A stretch of 64,000 nt of DNA from Verrucomicrobiales bacterium (GCA_016795425.1 JAEUHG010000028.1:1-64000), one strand, 5' to 3'. Shown: positions 15,101 to 30,100, numbered from the stretch's first letter. Numbers and translations: made by a program. The notes: a model not told the origin generated them from the sequence alone.

Positions 15101-18100
15101 AACGATTCGAACTGTTTGTTACCGCCGAGCTTTCCTTTGGCATCGGCGATTCTCAGCTCACTTACGGGTCGGCCACCGGACTGATCATCATCCAAACCGG
15201 CCTTGCCGAGGGTCGCAATCCTGGCATTGCCGGTCTGTTGAAGGCCAGCGCATCAGCCGCCCTCGGGCTTCCTGGACTGGGCAGCCTGTTCAGCATCGAG
15301 GGCTCGGTCCTGGTGATGTTCAACACTACGCTGCAGGATCAGTCCTTCGCCATTCCCGAGGCGTTCCTGCCGCTGCTGAAGCCGGGTGACCCGCTGGTGA
15401 TTGAAATCTACGGCTCAGCCCCGGGACTCGATGGCCTCCGGAATCCCAACGCTCCTCCCGGCGGTGAAGTCTACGTCTCCGTCAGCATTTCCGCCGAAAT
15501 CACCATCGGCGGCGTCATCACCCTGACCGGCTTTGTTCAACTGGAATTCGCGGTCAGTGCCAGCAACGGCCTGCGCATCGAGATCACCGGCGCCCTCAGC
15601 ACGGAGATCGCTTTCCTGGGTTCGTTGTCGGCGACGTTGAACCTTAATCTGTTTATCGGACCCAACCCGGGAGTCGTCGGGCGCATCCTGCTGGCGCTCC
15701 AGAGCAACGATGTCCCCGGCTTGAACATGAACGGTCTGTTCCTGCTGGAGATCAATTCCTACGGAACGCCGCAAACCATCGACACCTTCAAACTGAAAAC
15801 GGTGCAGCGACCCTCCAGCAACGGGCCGCCCCGCACCTTCTTCGGCGGCTTTGAACGCGACAGTGCCGGCAACCTGATTGTCGTTCGGGAAACCCTCAGC
15901 GTGGTCGGCGGATTCAAGTTGGTCTTTGCCGGTGAACTGAAAATTGCCGACATCCTCACCGTCGATGCCTCGGTCGAATTCCGGCTCGAGCTGGCGGGCA
16001 GCAACCCGGGCATTGAACTTATTATCAACGGTTCGATGAAGCTGGGCGCCATCGGGAGCATCCAACTCATTGACAGCGGATTCAGGATTAATGCCGACGG
16101 TTTGGTGGCGCGCCTGGATCTCCAGATTGACTCGGAGTTTGGCAAGGAGATCGGTCTTTCGTTCGAGGTCTCGGCGCTGATGCAGCTGAACACGACGGGC
16201 CGGGTGCAGACGCTCGGATCCAGCCGGGTGGATCCCGGCTTCCGCCTGCGGCTCGAGGGTTCGGTCAGCTTCGTCGGTTTCGCCCGGGCCAGCGGCTTCG
16301 TTGATATCATCATATCGCCTGAAGGCTTCCAGCTGGAGTTCGCCGTCAGTTTCAACCTCGGCTTCCTCATCTTTGAGGCCAATGGCGGTGCGGCGGTCAT
16401 CACCGGCGACGATCCGGGCTTCGTGCTCAACCTCAACGTCCGAGCGGTGGCCGATGCATCCGTCTTTTACATCGAGGCCGCCGGGACCTTGCAGCTCAAT
16501 ACGACCAACACCTCGCGTCTCGGTGTGTTCGCGAACTCCTTCGTTCTGGCCGTCCGGGGCAAGCTGGAGATTCTCAAGGTTCTCAAGATGGACGCGTCGT
16601 TCCGCGTCGAGGTCCGCAGCAATGAGTGGACCCTCAATGCCAGTGCCAGCATGAATTTCTTTGGCCTGGTGACGCTGAGCGCCAGCATCTACCTGGATTC
16701 GAAGGGTAATTTCGACATCCAGCTCCGCGGGGAAATGGTGCTGGGTTCTCGCAGTTTCGGATTGGTGGGTGAATTCCACTTCCGCGTCCGGTCTCAATCC
16801 ATCGAGGACAACTTCGGCAACGCGTATTACATCTTCGAACTGAGCGGCGGCGCCGAGGTCAGCGCTCGTCTCTTTGGCATCTCGATTGCGGGACTCGGCC
16901 TCGACTTCGCGTTCCGTGCGGAAGGCAACGGCAGCGTTCCCATCGTTTTGTCCGTGACGGTGCGCATCAAGATCCTGTTCGTGAAGGTCTCCAAGACGGC
17001 CCACTTCAAGATTGGAACTTTGGAGCTTCCCAAACCCGTTTACCTGGCAGGACAGGCCGGGGCCGGCAATGAACGCACCTGGAATCCGGATGGGCCGGCA
17101 AGCAACCGTGTGCTCGAACTCAATGTTGGCGCCCGCGGTTTCCAAAGGAACATCGGATTGGGCGATGCGAACGAGGCCTTCCAGATCGAGGATCTTGGAC
17201 AGAGCGATAAGGGGCGACTGATCAAGGTCACGGCCTACGGACGGAGCAATCTCTTCAAGAACGTCGTGGCCATTAAGGCCGACTTCGGGGCTGGCAATGA
17301 CTATCTCAAAGTCCTCCCCTCCGTTTCGGTGCCGATGATCATCAGCGGCGGAGATGATGATGATTCCCTAGTGCATCAGGGTTCCGGCCCGGTCGATCTC
17401 TTCGGCGGCACCGGCCAGGACTACATCGAGGCTTCCGGGAACGGCGAGATTCGCATCGACGGCGGAACCGACGGCGACTTCCTGGTTCATACCGGACGCG
17501 GTCGGGCGATCATCGACGGCGGGGACGGAGACGACCGGATACTGGGCGGCAGCTCCAATGACCTATTGATCGGTAATAGCGGCAGTGACGAAATCGACGG
17601 TCCGGCCAGCGAAATCTACGGAGAGATGGCTCCGGAACTGCCATCCAACCCGAGGCGTACCTACTCGGTCTTTACCGAGTCCGACCTGCGCGCCGCGGTC
17701 TTCCAGTCTGGAATCTCCACGGCGAATCGCACGGGATCCCAATCGATGGACGAACGGGATCGCATAGGTCTCTCGGGCGCCGACATCATCACCATCAACT
17801 ATGAGGGTGTCCCAGTCATCATCCACGGCGGCGGCGACCGGGCGTCCCTCGATCCTAGCGATCCCGGACAGATCAGTGGCGATTCGGTAGTGATTTTCGG
17901 CAGGCCACTCGCTGAAATCTTCGAGATCGGAAAGGGCGCCGTCGACGCCCAGGGAAACAAAGTCCTGGAGATTGGCATTACCGACACTGCGCCGAAAACT
18001 CTGCAGCGCCTTACCGCGGTCGAGAACCTGTCCATCAATGCTCGTGGAGGTGCCGATGAATTCCACATCGCCGATCTCGAGAATTCCGGACTTTCCACCT

Positions 18101-21100
18101 TCGAGATCGGTCTGGGGCGCCAGTACACGATCAACGGAACGCGCCGAATCACGGAGACCGTCGACGGTCGGGTGATCAATCGCGTGGTGCCGAATGCCAT
18201 TGAGTCCGAGGACGGCGCCAACGATGAGGTCCTGGTGGTGGGTACGGACGTCCCCGACCAATTCAACTTGGACGTGGGTGAAGCCAACCCGGCGACTGGC
18301 CAGTTCACAACGATCGTCCTGGGCCGCACGACGCCGACGGGCGCCTACCAGTTGACAATCCGCGAGTCAGTGCGACGTGAAGGCGACGCGCTCACTGTGG
18401 ACGCCAAGGGCGGCGATGACATCCTGGACGCCTCGCGACTGGGGACCGCCGACGCCACCCAGAATATCCGCCCCTCGGATCTCATCGCCGTCACGTTGAT
18501 CGGTGGCGATGGCAACGACACCCTTGTGGGAACACCGTTCGAGGATGTTCTCGATAGCGGCAACGGAAATGACACCGTCACCGGCGGCGAGAGTTTCGAC
18601 GTCTTCCGGGATTCCGGCGGTACCGACAAGCTCATCGAGTCATTCGATGCCGACGTTGTCATAACCGACAGCCATCTGGTGGTCGGCCACATCGTTGGCG
18701 ACGGCCAGACCCAGATCTTTACGTCGCAGAATGGTGTCAGCGAGCGGGCCGAGGTGAGGCGAATTCAGCACACCGCGACCGCGGGTTCATTCACGCTCAC
18801 CATCGGCGGTTCGACCACGGTTCCCATCGCCTACAACGCCAGCGACGATGATCTTCGGATCGCGTTGCAGGCTAAGCTCAATGATCTGTCGCCTGGGTTG
18901 ACCGCCAGCGTCTCCAAGGTGGCGGCTCCTACCAATTCACCGAACCTGCAGACGTGGCGTGTCACCTTTACGCGCACCAGCGACGGAGCTGCCGTTGCCG
19001 TACCCGCCATGGTCGGCACGCCATCCACCGGCTTCACCTCGGGTGTCGAAATCACCATTGCGACGCTGGAATCCGCCATTCTCAAGGCCGACACCAAGGC
19101 GGAAGTGCAAGTCGTCCGACATAGTGGTGCGGGCGGCACATTCAGCCTCTACTTCGACCGAACCCCGGTGGAACAGCGTGTCGTGGTTCCATTCGATGCC
19201 AGCGCGGCCCTTGTCGAGTCCCTGCTGCAACCCCTGGTCGCGGGTCTGTTCCCCAGCCCGCTCAAGGTTCCGCTGATCAAGGTCACGCGGCTCTCGACGA
19301 CCCCATTCACCTGGGAGATCCGTTTCGCGATGGATGCCGCGGGTACCGTTGGGGTCGCCATGCCGCAGTTGCGGGCCAATGTGGCGAACCTGACACCCGG
19401 CGGCGTGATTCCCAACTCACCGACGCGCGCCGAGTTGATGGAGACCTTCCGCGAGGATGATCCGATCGTGGGCATCCTCGACCGTGGGGACCGCTTCGCC
19501 AGCGGTGCCATCGTGGAGTCGCTGGACAATATCTTTGAGAGCGCCTCCATCACCGGAGGGAACAGCCGTAACATCCTCGTGGTCGGTGATTCGGACGGAG
19601 TCATCACCGTCGGCGGCGGCGAAGTTCCGGTGGATGTGTGGAGTGGCGACCTTGTTCTCGACGGCCTAGACACCGTGGGATCCACCACCGAATCCCTGCT
19701 CAATGAGTTGTTCATCGTGAATCTGTCGGGCGGCAATGGTGCCAACGTTTCGGTGAAGGATACGGGCGCGGATACCAACGAGATCATCATCAACGGCACT
19801 GCGGAGGCCGACGAGATCACCCTCAATGCCGTCGGCGGCGGCAGCGCGCGCGTCGGAGCGGTCACTTTCGGCGAGGTGGGCGTCGACTCTTCCGACATCG
19901 TGACGTTCCGCAATGTCGAGGTGGTGACCGTCAATGCCCTGAGTGGGAACGACACCGTCCTGTCGAACGATACCGCCGCCATTACGATCCTGAATCTCGG
20001 CAGCGGGGATGATACGGTCACTATTGGCACGGTGCCGCTCATCCCTGATACCGGCAATCGCACCCTGGAATTCCCGGATGGGGTGCCGGTGGCGGACGTC
20101 CGCAACATCACCAACGGTAATTCCAACGAGCTCTTTATTCTGGGCGGCGGACAGAACGACGAGTTCGAGGTGAACTTCAACCGGGCGCGACTCTTCCTGC
20201 ACGGCGGCGCCGGTGACGATGAGTTCCGACTGAAGACCTTCCTGGTTTTGCGCGAGGATGCGCAGAACCCGGATGAAGTCACCAACCTCAGCGCCGCTTT
20301 CGGTGGGGAAGGCTCGAACCGCTACAATTATCTCGAGAACGGTCCGGTTCTGATCAATGGCGGCCCGGGTAGCGATACTCTAGTGATCGAGGGCACGGCA
20401 ATATCCGATACCTTCGTCATCACCGATCAAGTGATCGCGGGCGCCGGCCGCCTGGTGACGTTCGAGGGATTGGAGAGCGTCGAAGTCTCGGGCGCCGGCG
20501 GCGATGACGTCTTCTACGTGCTCAGTACCAGCGACGCATTCACGCTGACCATCGATGGCGGCTCTGGCGACGACGTGATTCACCTGGGCGGCGATCATCC
20601 AGCCCTGGTTTTCGACCCGCCATCCTACGAATTCATTCCGCCTGCAATCCGAGTGGAGCTGCCACCCGCGCTCACGTTCGAGACGCAACGCATCAACTTC
20701 GGAAGTTTCACGTTCAATCTGCAGTTCAATTTCTGGGAAGCGATCATCGCGCTGTTCACCACGGGCAATTTGCAGTCCATCGTCGACCGCGCCGTGGCGG
20801 TGGTCACGAATGTCATCACCGGATGGTTCAATGTTTGGAAAGACCAGATCCCGAACTTCCGCAATCCGCAGATGAACTTCGCGATTACGGGGGTGAGCAT
20901 CTACAGTCGGTTCGGCATCTTCGGCATCCTGCTCGACCGGCAGGTACGCATCACCGTGAGCAATCTCTCGGTGTCCTACGAACGCGGTGTGCTGGTGCCC
21001 CAATTCACCAATATTCAGCCGCCTCCGGTGGTGGTCGACCCGCCTCCCTTCGCCTTCAAGGTCCCCGCAAAATTCAGTGTCTCAGATATCAAAGGGCGAT

Positions 21101-24100
21101 TGATCATCGACGGCGGTGATGCCTTCGAGTCTGCCGGCGACAAGGTCATTGTTCACAACGGGGACGGGAAGGCGGAGAGCGGGTTGCTCACTTATCGCCA
21201 AGAGCCGCGCCTGGAGCAGGATGGCTTCGATAATCAGGGCCGCCCGATCCTCATCCAACAAACCATCGGACAGGACAATAACCGGGACGGAGAGACGGAC
21301 ACGGACGGGGATGGAAATGAAATCCTGATTCCGGTTTTTGATACGTATCTGAGTCTCGAAGGTCTCGGCCTCAATATTCCTCAGAACGGATTTGTACCGG
21401 AAATCGATGGCGGGACGCCCATGGTGACGGCCGACGGCAAGGCTGTTCGCAGCTTCGGGGTTCTTCTTAAGGGCATTGAGAACCTCGATGTTCGGCTCGC
21501 CGACCGTCCGCCGGCGAACTCGGCGGACCTGAGTAGCAACGACAAGTTTACCGTCGCGCTGCAGGAATTGAGGGGAAATGACGGACGCGACGCGAATTTG
21601 CTAGGGGAACCCGAGGGAACCCAGCCGCTCAAGATTCAGATCGTCGGCGGCGCTGGCGACGACACGGTCGAACTGCGTCAGATCACCGGTGAGACGGTCG
21701 TGTTCGGCGGCGATGGCGCGGATACGCTGATGGTCGGAGACAGCGGCAAGCTGACCTCGGTGGGCGCGCGAGTGATCTACGATGGCGATGCTCACATTGA
21801 GGAGCAGACCAACTTGATCACCAGCCTCAACGATCTGGCCAGCCAGGGGCCGTTCCCGAAGGTGTTCATCAACACCACTACTCCCGGAGCGGGTTCGCCG
21901 TTCATCGATGCCTTCGGAAAGCCGATTCCCTTCGCTGACGCTTACCTTGAAGATTTGATCGTGGAGGAGAACGGCCAGGTGTGGGCGTACATCGCCGATA
22001 TCAAGAACGGTGCTCCACAGACGGACAACGTGCGCGCGGAGGGAGTGCCGGAGTGGGGCGTCCAGGAACGGGCGGAGCAGAAGATGGTCAACCGCTTGCT
22101 GTTCTTCCTCAACAGTTCGCTCGAGGAAGTCGCTGAGGGCCACCCGAGCCTGGATACGGTTCAGAATCCGCTCTGGACGCGACTGACCTCCTTGACCAGC
22201 AGCGATTTCCTGAACCTCACGTCGTTTGCCACCAAGTTGAAATCCGCAGGCGACGCGGTCTCTGTCTATCTGTTTAACCGGTTCAGCGCGGAACTCCGCA
22301 CCTCACTAAATGGATGGAGCGCTTCGCAGCCATTGCCGACCGGTCTTGCCGCCGCCTTGGTTGCGGAGATGGATCAGATTGTTAAGGGGTCGTCGATTTG
22401 GGATGCCCCCCGGTTTGCCCAGGTCAGCCTGCGCGCGGAAACGACCACCCTTCGTGACTCAGGGGCAACGGGAAGAGCCGTCCAACGATTGAATCGCCTG
22501 CTGCTGGAGGATGCCTATGCGAAGGAAATCGCCAAGGGTCCGATCGACCAGATTGTTCCTGTGCTCGTTCCAGCCGGCGACGCCAACGGCGACGGCATCA
22601 TTCGGAACATCTTTGTGAATCGGGATGGTCTCCGGGTCTTTGCCGCTACTTACACGGATACCAACGGCACGACGGTTGCCAACTTGCCATCGATTGTCAC
22701 CAGCTTCACCAACCCGCTTCGAAAGGCTGTCTATCTGACCTCCGGGGCGGATCGGACCTTCGATGCATTCGATGCGGCAGGGTTCCGCAATGCGCGGTCC
22801 TTCTTCACGACCTTCACCGATATCCCAGGGGGCGACCCGGATCATCCCAATGACCCGCTGGTCCGGAGGAAGCTCTACGTGGATTCGCGTGGGTTCCGCA
22901 CCGACGTGGCGCCCACGACCACCTTCCTCATCAATCGGGACGACGCTCCGACTGGACTTGCCGATCTGAATGTCTACGCCAAGGAACGCCCGACCGCGGC
23001 GAATTTCAACCGCATCAAGGTGCAGGTCAGCGTCGATGGCATCACCTACCTCGACGCCATTCCGTTGTCGTCGGTGACGTCGATACCGGGGCAGGGGCAG
23101 GTCGATTCTCGTTTCATTAAGAGCTACCGGCTGCCAGGTATTGACGGCGCCCGGTACCAGTTCCTGAGGATCCTGGGAGTCGGCGGAAACTTCGAGTTGG
23201 ACAGCGTCGGTCTCGTTCCGGGCAATGGCGGACCGGCGAACTCGAGTCTCGCCACGACATTCCTCTCCAGCATCGATCCCGCCCGGACCAACGTGAGCTC
23301 GGTTCTGTATCCGGCGGCGACGCAGGCCCCGGACGGCGTCTTCGTAACCCTTGGCAACGGATCCGTCATCTCCTACAAGGCCGCCGCCGTCGATGCGCCG
23401 GCTCTGATCGAGGTGAATCGCACCGTCAAGATACCGCTCACCAAGGCCCTCGATTTCCACACCAGCAGCAGCGCTTCCCAAAACGACCGCCTGTTTGTCG
23501 ACGGCCAGAACATGAGTGGCCTCACCGGCGTTCTCGATTCGATCAACCTCGGGTTCGACACGATTGCGGTCGTCAACAACGCGTCCACGGGGACGATCGA
23601 GTTCCACCAGGGTTCGATCACTCAGACATTCACCTCGCCGTCGCATTCGGTCTTGAGCCTGGCCCAGACTCCGTCGGCCCTGAATCCGGTGGGTGTCATC
23701 GCCTTCGAATCCGTCGCCTTCACCGCGGACCCGGTCGCAAATACGATCACGTTGGCGAATCCTGTAACGGAGCCAATGGTGCTGAGAGTGCTGTTCCCGA
23801 CGGTCGATTCCAACAACCAGCCGGTGGTGCGAGGACAGAAGTTCGAACTCAAGGCAGAGGCCAACACCACCTTGACCCTTCGCAGCGATCTCACCTCGGC
23901 GACGGGCATCCAGGTCACGCGCGCGGTCGTGCTTGAGGAAGGTGAATCCGACGGATTCACGGTCGATGCTACCGCGAAGACCGTGACGCTGCTGAGGGGA
24001 CTCACCGGGCTCGTGGATGTGGTGGTGAATTACGCCAGTGCGGGCGATCTCCAGTCGTATTTCGGCGGCGAAATCCGGTCAGAAGTCGACAACGCCGCGT

Positions 24101-27100
24101 TGCTTGGGTTCTACGTCAACAACATCGAGTCCTTCGCCAGCGGCAAGACCACGGTGTCCCTCGTTCCCGTCACTCACGCCGCCGGCGAAACAGTTTACAA
24201 CCTCTATGCTGCCGGGCAGGCAGTTGTTACCGATCCCGACGGTAAACCGCTCACCTACGAAGGCGGCGAGGCCTTCCTCTTCGCCGTGGATGACCAGGCC
24301 CTGCATTATCGCGGCGAGTTCCAGCGTTGGCTGGGTGGCGAACCGGTTTTGGACGAACTCGGACTCCCGGTGCTGAACTTCGATGGCAGCTTGTTCACCC
24401 ACCCGGCCGGCCAGGTGAAGATTCACGATCGGCGTGACTTGGTCTTTGTCCCCGACTTCAAGCAATTCACCTACTCGGCCCAGGATTTGGTTTTCGAACT
24501 CGAGTCTGAGGGCGCCCTTGGTTTGGACCCGAACAAGGATGTGGCCGGCTGGAGCCTCAACTTTGGTGCCGTCGAACCTGCCGACGCCGCACTGGGTCGC
24601 CGTGCCGATGAGGTGGTGTCGGTGGTCATTCGGAGCGAGCGCGGGGTGTTCGCGCTGGAAAGGGCCCCCAGCCTGGCCGCGGTGTCGTCGGGCAAGTATT
24701 TCGTGGACTCGAACGGCCGGTTGACTCTGGGAGCGCTCGCCGCGGATCGACTGCCAGCGAAGGGCGACGCTCTCATCGAGGTCAACCTCGCGGTGCAGCT
24801 TCTGTACGAGGGCGGTGAGGAGCAGACCTATTTTGGAGATGAATTGGTCCAGGCGGGGCAGCCCGTGGTCGATAGCAATGGGAAGGTCGTGACCATCGAC
24901 CAGGACAACGATCCTGAGACGCCCGAGGTACCTGTGATTTACACCGCAGATCCCGATGATGCGGGTATCGAGAACGGAACGCGGACCTATATCTTCGATC
25001 GGTTTGAGCGTGCGATACGCCATGGCCGCGACGAGGTGATCTACAATGCAGTGCTGACCGAGAACCCGCCGGCGACCGCTTTTGTGTCGCTCAAGCACGC
25101 CACCGGCACACCCAGGCGGCACTCGGGCAACGAGCCGATGATGTACTTCGGCGGGGAACCCGTCCTCTTCCAGAAGTCGGATTCAGTTCAGCAGAAGGGT
25201 GTCGTCCATCGACTGGCCTTCGAAGGCCTCCGCGGCGACATCTTGTACACCAACGCCTTCTTCACTGCGGATCCGACAACGCCGGCCAGCAATGAACTCG
25301 CCGTCAATCTCGGCGTTGGCACCGACAACTTGACCATCGTCACGACGCACATCGGTGCGACTCGGATCTATGCCGGTGGCGGAGACGATAGTTTCGCCGT
25401 GCGTTCCGTCCGCGCTCTGACCGAGATTTATGGCGATGCCACCCGGAATTTCGCCACGGGTGCCCTGAATGATTCGCCCGGAGCCGATCGCTTCGCCGTC
25501 GGCTCCAAGGCGGGTTTCTACCCGGACGCGCAAGGCGCCGTTCTCCTGCGAACGACCAACGGCGTGCTCGGCGGAATCTCCGCGCGCCTTTCGATGATTG
25601 CAGGTGAGGGCACCGACAGTCTCGAAATGGACGACACGGCCGACATGGCGCCGACCAAGGGGATTCTGTCGGCGACCAATCTCACCGGCCTCGGCATGGC
25701 GGGTGAGATTGCTTACACCGGACTGGAGACTCTCAATCTGAATTTGGGACCGAACGGTGACGAGTTAGTGGTGCGGAGTACGCCGACCAACTCCACGACC
25801 ACCCTCAACACGGATCCCAATCTCAAGACGACACTCGGAGGCAACGACCTGGTACGTGTCGAAACGATCGCTGGACCGACCCGCATCAGCACCGGCATCG
25901 GCAACGATGAGGTTCTGGTCGGCGACAAGACCGATTCGGATCCTTCCCAAAGCCTGCTCGATCACTTGATCAATGGTTTCCTGACGTTGAACGCCGGAGC
26001 CGGCATGGGACCCTTCCAGTTCAATGCGGTTGGGCTGTCGACGGTCCTGGCGAACATCCAATCGAATGTCCTTGAGCGAACGACGACGATCGCGCTGTCC
26101 GGTGCCGTCACGACCGGCGAAGTCTTCCGACTTGGATTAAGTGCGGGATCCGCTGCGGCCTACCCTGGATTGGAACTTCAGTACCTCCCACGGCCGGGTG
26201 ATAATCTGACCAAAGTCGCCGAAGCCCTGGCGCGCCAAATCAATGTGCTGCCTGGCTTCCGCGCGCGCGCGGTCGATGGCGTGATCTACGCCGACCAAAT
26301 CAGCGAGGTCGATCGTCTGCGCATCTATGACCAGGGCGATCAGACCGGGGATTCCGGTAGGCTTTCCGCCACCCGACTCACCGGGTTTGGCATGAGTCAC
26401 GGCATCGATTTCGCCGCTTTCGAGTTCCTCGAACTCCGCCTTGGCAGTGGCAGCGACAACCTCTTTGTCGAATCGACGCACACCGGCGACGTGCTGATCC
26501 AGACGGGTGACGAAGTGGGGTCGTCGTCCGCCACCACTGACGTCGTCAATATCAAGTCGATCCAGGGCGCGACTACCCTGGAGCTCGGTCGCGGGAATGA
26601 CCTGGTCCAGGTCAATTACGACGACGCGGGCCGCCAAACCGGAGAAAGCGGCGTCGGCGCGGCTTTGACTCTGCGCGGTCAGGCGGGGAGCGACACCTAC
26701 CGCATCGGACTCGCAGGTCTGGCATCCTCGACCATCGACGTTGAGGACGCCCCGCCTGCGAATGACGATGGCGTGGATAAACTCGAGATCTTTGGTACCG
26801 ATCGGGATGATACGTTCCTCTTCCGCGCTAATCGCACCGCCAGTCGCGCCATGGTTGCCTCCTACGAGGTCGGCCCCGACCGCCAGCCGGTGGCGAACGG
26901 CTTCGTGGAGCGAGTCAACTACGACGGACAAATTAACAGCCTCCAGGTCGTGGGACGGAAGGGCGACGACACGTTTGTCTTCGACGACACCCTGTCGCCC
27001 GTGACGGTCTTCGGCGACGAAGGCGATGACGTGTTCCAGGTAGGTCAGGTCTACGCATCACCACGAGACGCCACCAATCCACTCAACGGGCTCGATACCG

Positions 27101-30100
27101 AGGATTACTTCGAGACGACCCAGGTCACCGACGGCTTCCTGAGCAACGGCATCAGCGAGACGGCGACCCTTTACGGCGGGGCCGGCAACGATTCCTTCAC
27201 CATCTACCGCAACAAGGCGGAGATCTTCCTCTTCGGCCAGGACGACGATGACACCTTCCTGGTCCGGTCGTTCGTCCGGGTCGATCCCAACGATCGCAAA
27301 GCGCCGTTTACCAACATCAATGGCGGCCAAGGCGCTGACTTCATCGCGTTCACAGTGGATGCCCCGGTCAGAATCTCCGGTGGCGATGGATTCGACACCG
27401 TGACCGTGGTGGGGACGGCGTTCGGCGACGACTTCGTGGTGAATGACGAGGGCGTGTTTGGCGGCGGCAAGTACATCACCTACGTGGGAATTGAACGCGT
27501 CGTCGTCGACGCCAAGGAAGGCAACGACCGGTTCTTCATCACCGGCTCGAATGAAGGCACGACGGTGGAGATCGTTGGCGGCCGTGGCAGCGATACCTTC
27601 AATATCGCCGGGAACAACGGCCAACCCATCACGGTGGTGAGCAATGGCCAGGTCGGCCACAGCGGCGTGGTCGATCACTCGGTGACCTCCACCGACCCGG
27701 ATTTCGCGACGCTCTTCCTGCCGGATTTGGTGGTGAAGATCGCCGACAACGATGCAGCGGGCGTCATGATCCGTCAGCCCGTGGGACCACTCCGCCTGTT
27801 CGAGGAGGAGTTCCAGGATGCCAGCCTTCCGGTGCAAGACCCGCGCCGGAATCTGGTAGTTAATCGCTACGAGGTGGTCCTCACCCGCGCCCCCGAAGAT
27901 CCGGTCCGCATCGTCGTCATTCCCGTACCGTTGAGCAAACCGGATGGCGCCGCCGGCGCCAGGGGGATCGTGGTCGGCATTGACCCCGCCAAACCTGATG
28001 AATTCACGACCACGGGAATCACTCTCAGCTTCGATCGTGACACCTGGTTCACCCCGCAGACGGTGTACGTGCTGGCCGACCCGGATGACATCGCCGAAGG
28101 CCGGCAGACACATCTCATCCAGCATCAGGTCATCCAAGGTGCGCGTTCGGGTGACGGCGAGCCCTACGATCAACTTCCGGTTCCAAACGTCGCGGTGGAT
28201 GTCATTGACGATGATGCCGCCGAAGTCGTGATCATTCCGCTCAAGTCGGCCGACCTGATCGACCGCGCCGATCTTGGCACCACGGTCTCTGAGAAAGCCC
28301 CGAGCGGAGGCAGCCTGCCCGGCCTCGATGCCTATGCCGTCGTGCTGAGTCGGCAGCCGCTGGGTACCGTGAAGCTCGACCTGCGATCGGAGCGCGATCA
28401 ACTGCTCCTCTCCCAGGCCGTGTTGGAATTCACCGACGCGAACTGGAAGACCCCGCAAGTCGTCACGGTTCAGGCGAAGGACGATGGTGTTCGCGAAGGC
28501 AACCACTACGACCGCATCCTTCATACACTCACCACCTCGGTGGAGGTGTTCTATGGTGTCCGCGATGTGGACGTGGCGCGTGGCCTCGCCGCCGCGATCA
28601 ATCGGGACACCACCGGCAGCTTCGTCGCCGTCGCTACGGATGACGGCAAGTTGACCATACAAGGCGCATCGGCTTTCAACCTGACCGCGGAGACCCCTCT
28701 CGGTGCCTGGACACCGGTGGCGTTTGACCTGGCCTATCAAGGCCAGATCAATGTTCCGCTGGATGGGGTCAGTACCGGCCTGAAGGTGGGTGAAATCTGG
28801 ACCCTGCGGCTGAATGGTCGCGCGTTCTCGGTTCAGACGCGCAGCACTTCGGCGACGGACCTGGCAACGGACCTTGCTGCCAGCCTGAACAGCGCGGCGG
28901 TTCGTTGGACGCTGACGCCTGCTTCCGGACCGACGTCCGGACTCCTGGGGATCGGCTCTGCAACATCCAGCGCATCCGGCTTTGGCTACCGCCTCGATGT
29001 CGTGCGCGCCGAGAATGGCGCCACGGTGAACCTCTTGAGTGGAACCGTGGCCGCCAACGCCACACTCCAGCTCGATCCCGCGTCCTCACCGGACCTGCCC
29101 CCGATCCAGGCCCGCGACGAATGGCTGTTGGAACTCGATTCCATTCTCTACCGGTACGTGGTGAAACAGGGCGATGACTTGGCGAAGGTGGTCGATGGAC
29201 TGCGCGACGCTATTGACAGCTCGCAACGCGGGAATTTCGCCGGAACTTCGGCGGGCAGCACGTTGACGATCCATTCAGGCGCCACGCCCTTCACGATTGA
29301 GGTACTGCGCAACGAGGTGGGCAGCCCTGAGGCGGAAAAAGTAAGCCCGACGATCACAGGGAGCCGGGCTCCTGACGGCACCTATGCCAGCGTCACACTG
29401 GAAGTCGACGCGGCCGTGATTGCCGTCGGTGATGTTTGGACCCTTCGCCCGGCGCTGGTCGAGGGCAATGGTTTGGTCGCACCCGTTTACCGGTACATCG
29501 CGGGTGACAACGGGGAGGTATCTCAAATCTCGCCGCTGGATGTGCGCATTCTCGACGATGAAGTCCCAGGCGTGCTGGTGACGGAGACCGGAGGTTCGAC
29601 GCAGGTGGCCGAGGCCACCCAAATGGTCGTACTCGGCTCCGGATACGTTACCCAGGTCGTAAGGGCCGCCACTAATTCGCACCCCACCTGGTTGTTTGGC
29701 GGTGATTTCGGCACCTCGATTATCGACGAGATTCCCGGTGTCCATGACGCCCGGTTCAATGCCCAGGATCTCGAACTGGCGAAGTGGAGCAGCGGCGCCA
29801 GCCCTGAGATTTCCGTTGCCGGTCCGCACCTCACCATCCGCGCGGTGGGCGACGACACGGTGGACGTCTACCGATTCCGTACCACGACGGCCAATGCGAA
29901 GGTCACCATTGATGTGGATCGAGGCTTCGAGCCCAACGACACGATCTTCTGGGCCAGTCGCATTACGGTGCTCGATGCCACGGGTGCCGTAGTGGCCCGT
30001 GGACCTGGCTATTCGGATCCGCTGAATGAAAACAACGGGCTGGGTGGCAGCACTTCCTGGCTGGATGACTTCGTGGGCGACCTGACGATCGCTGATGCCG

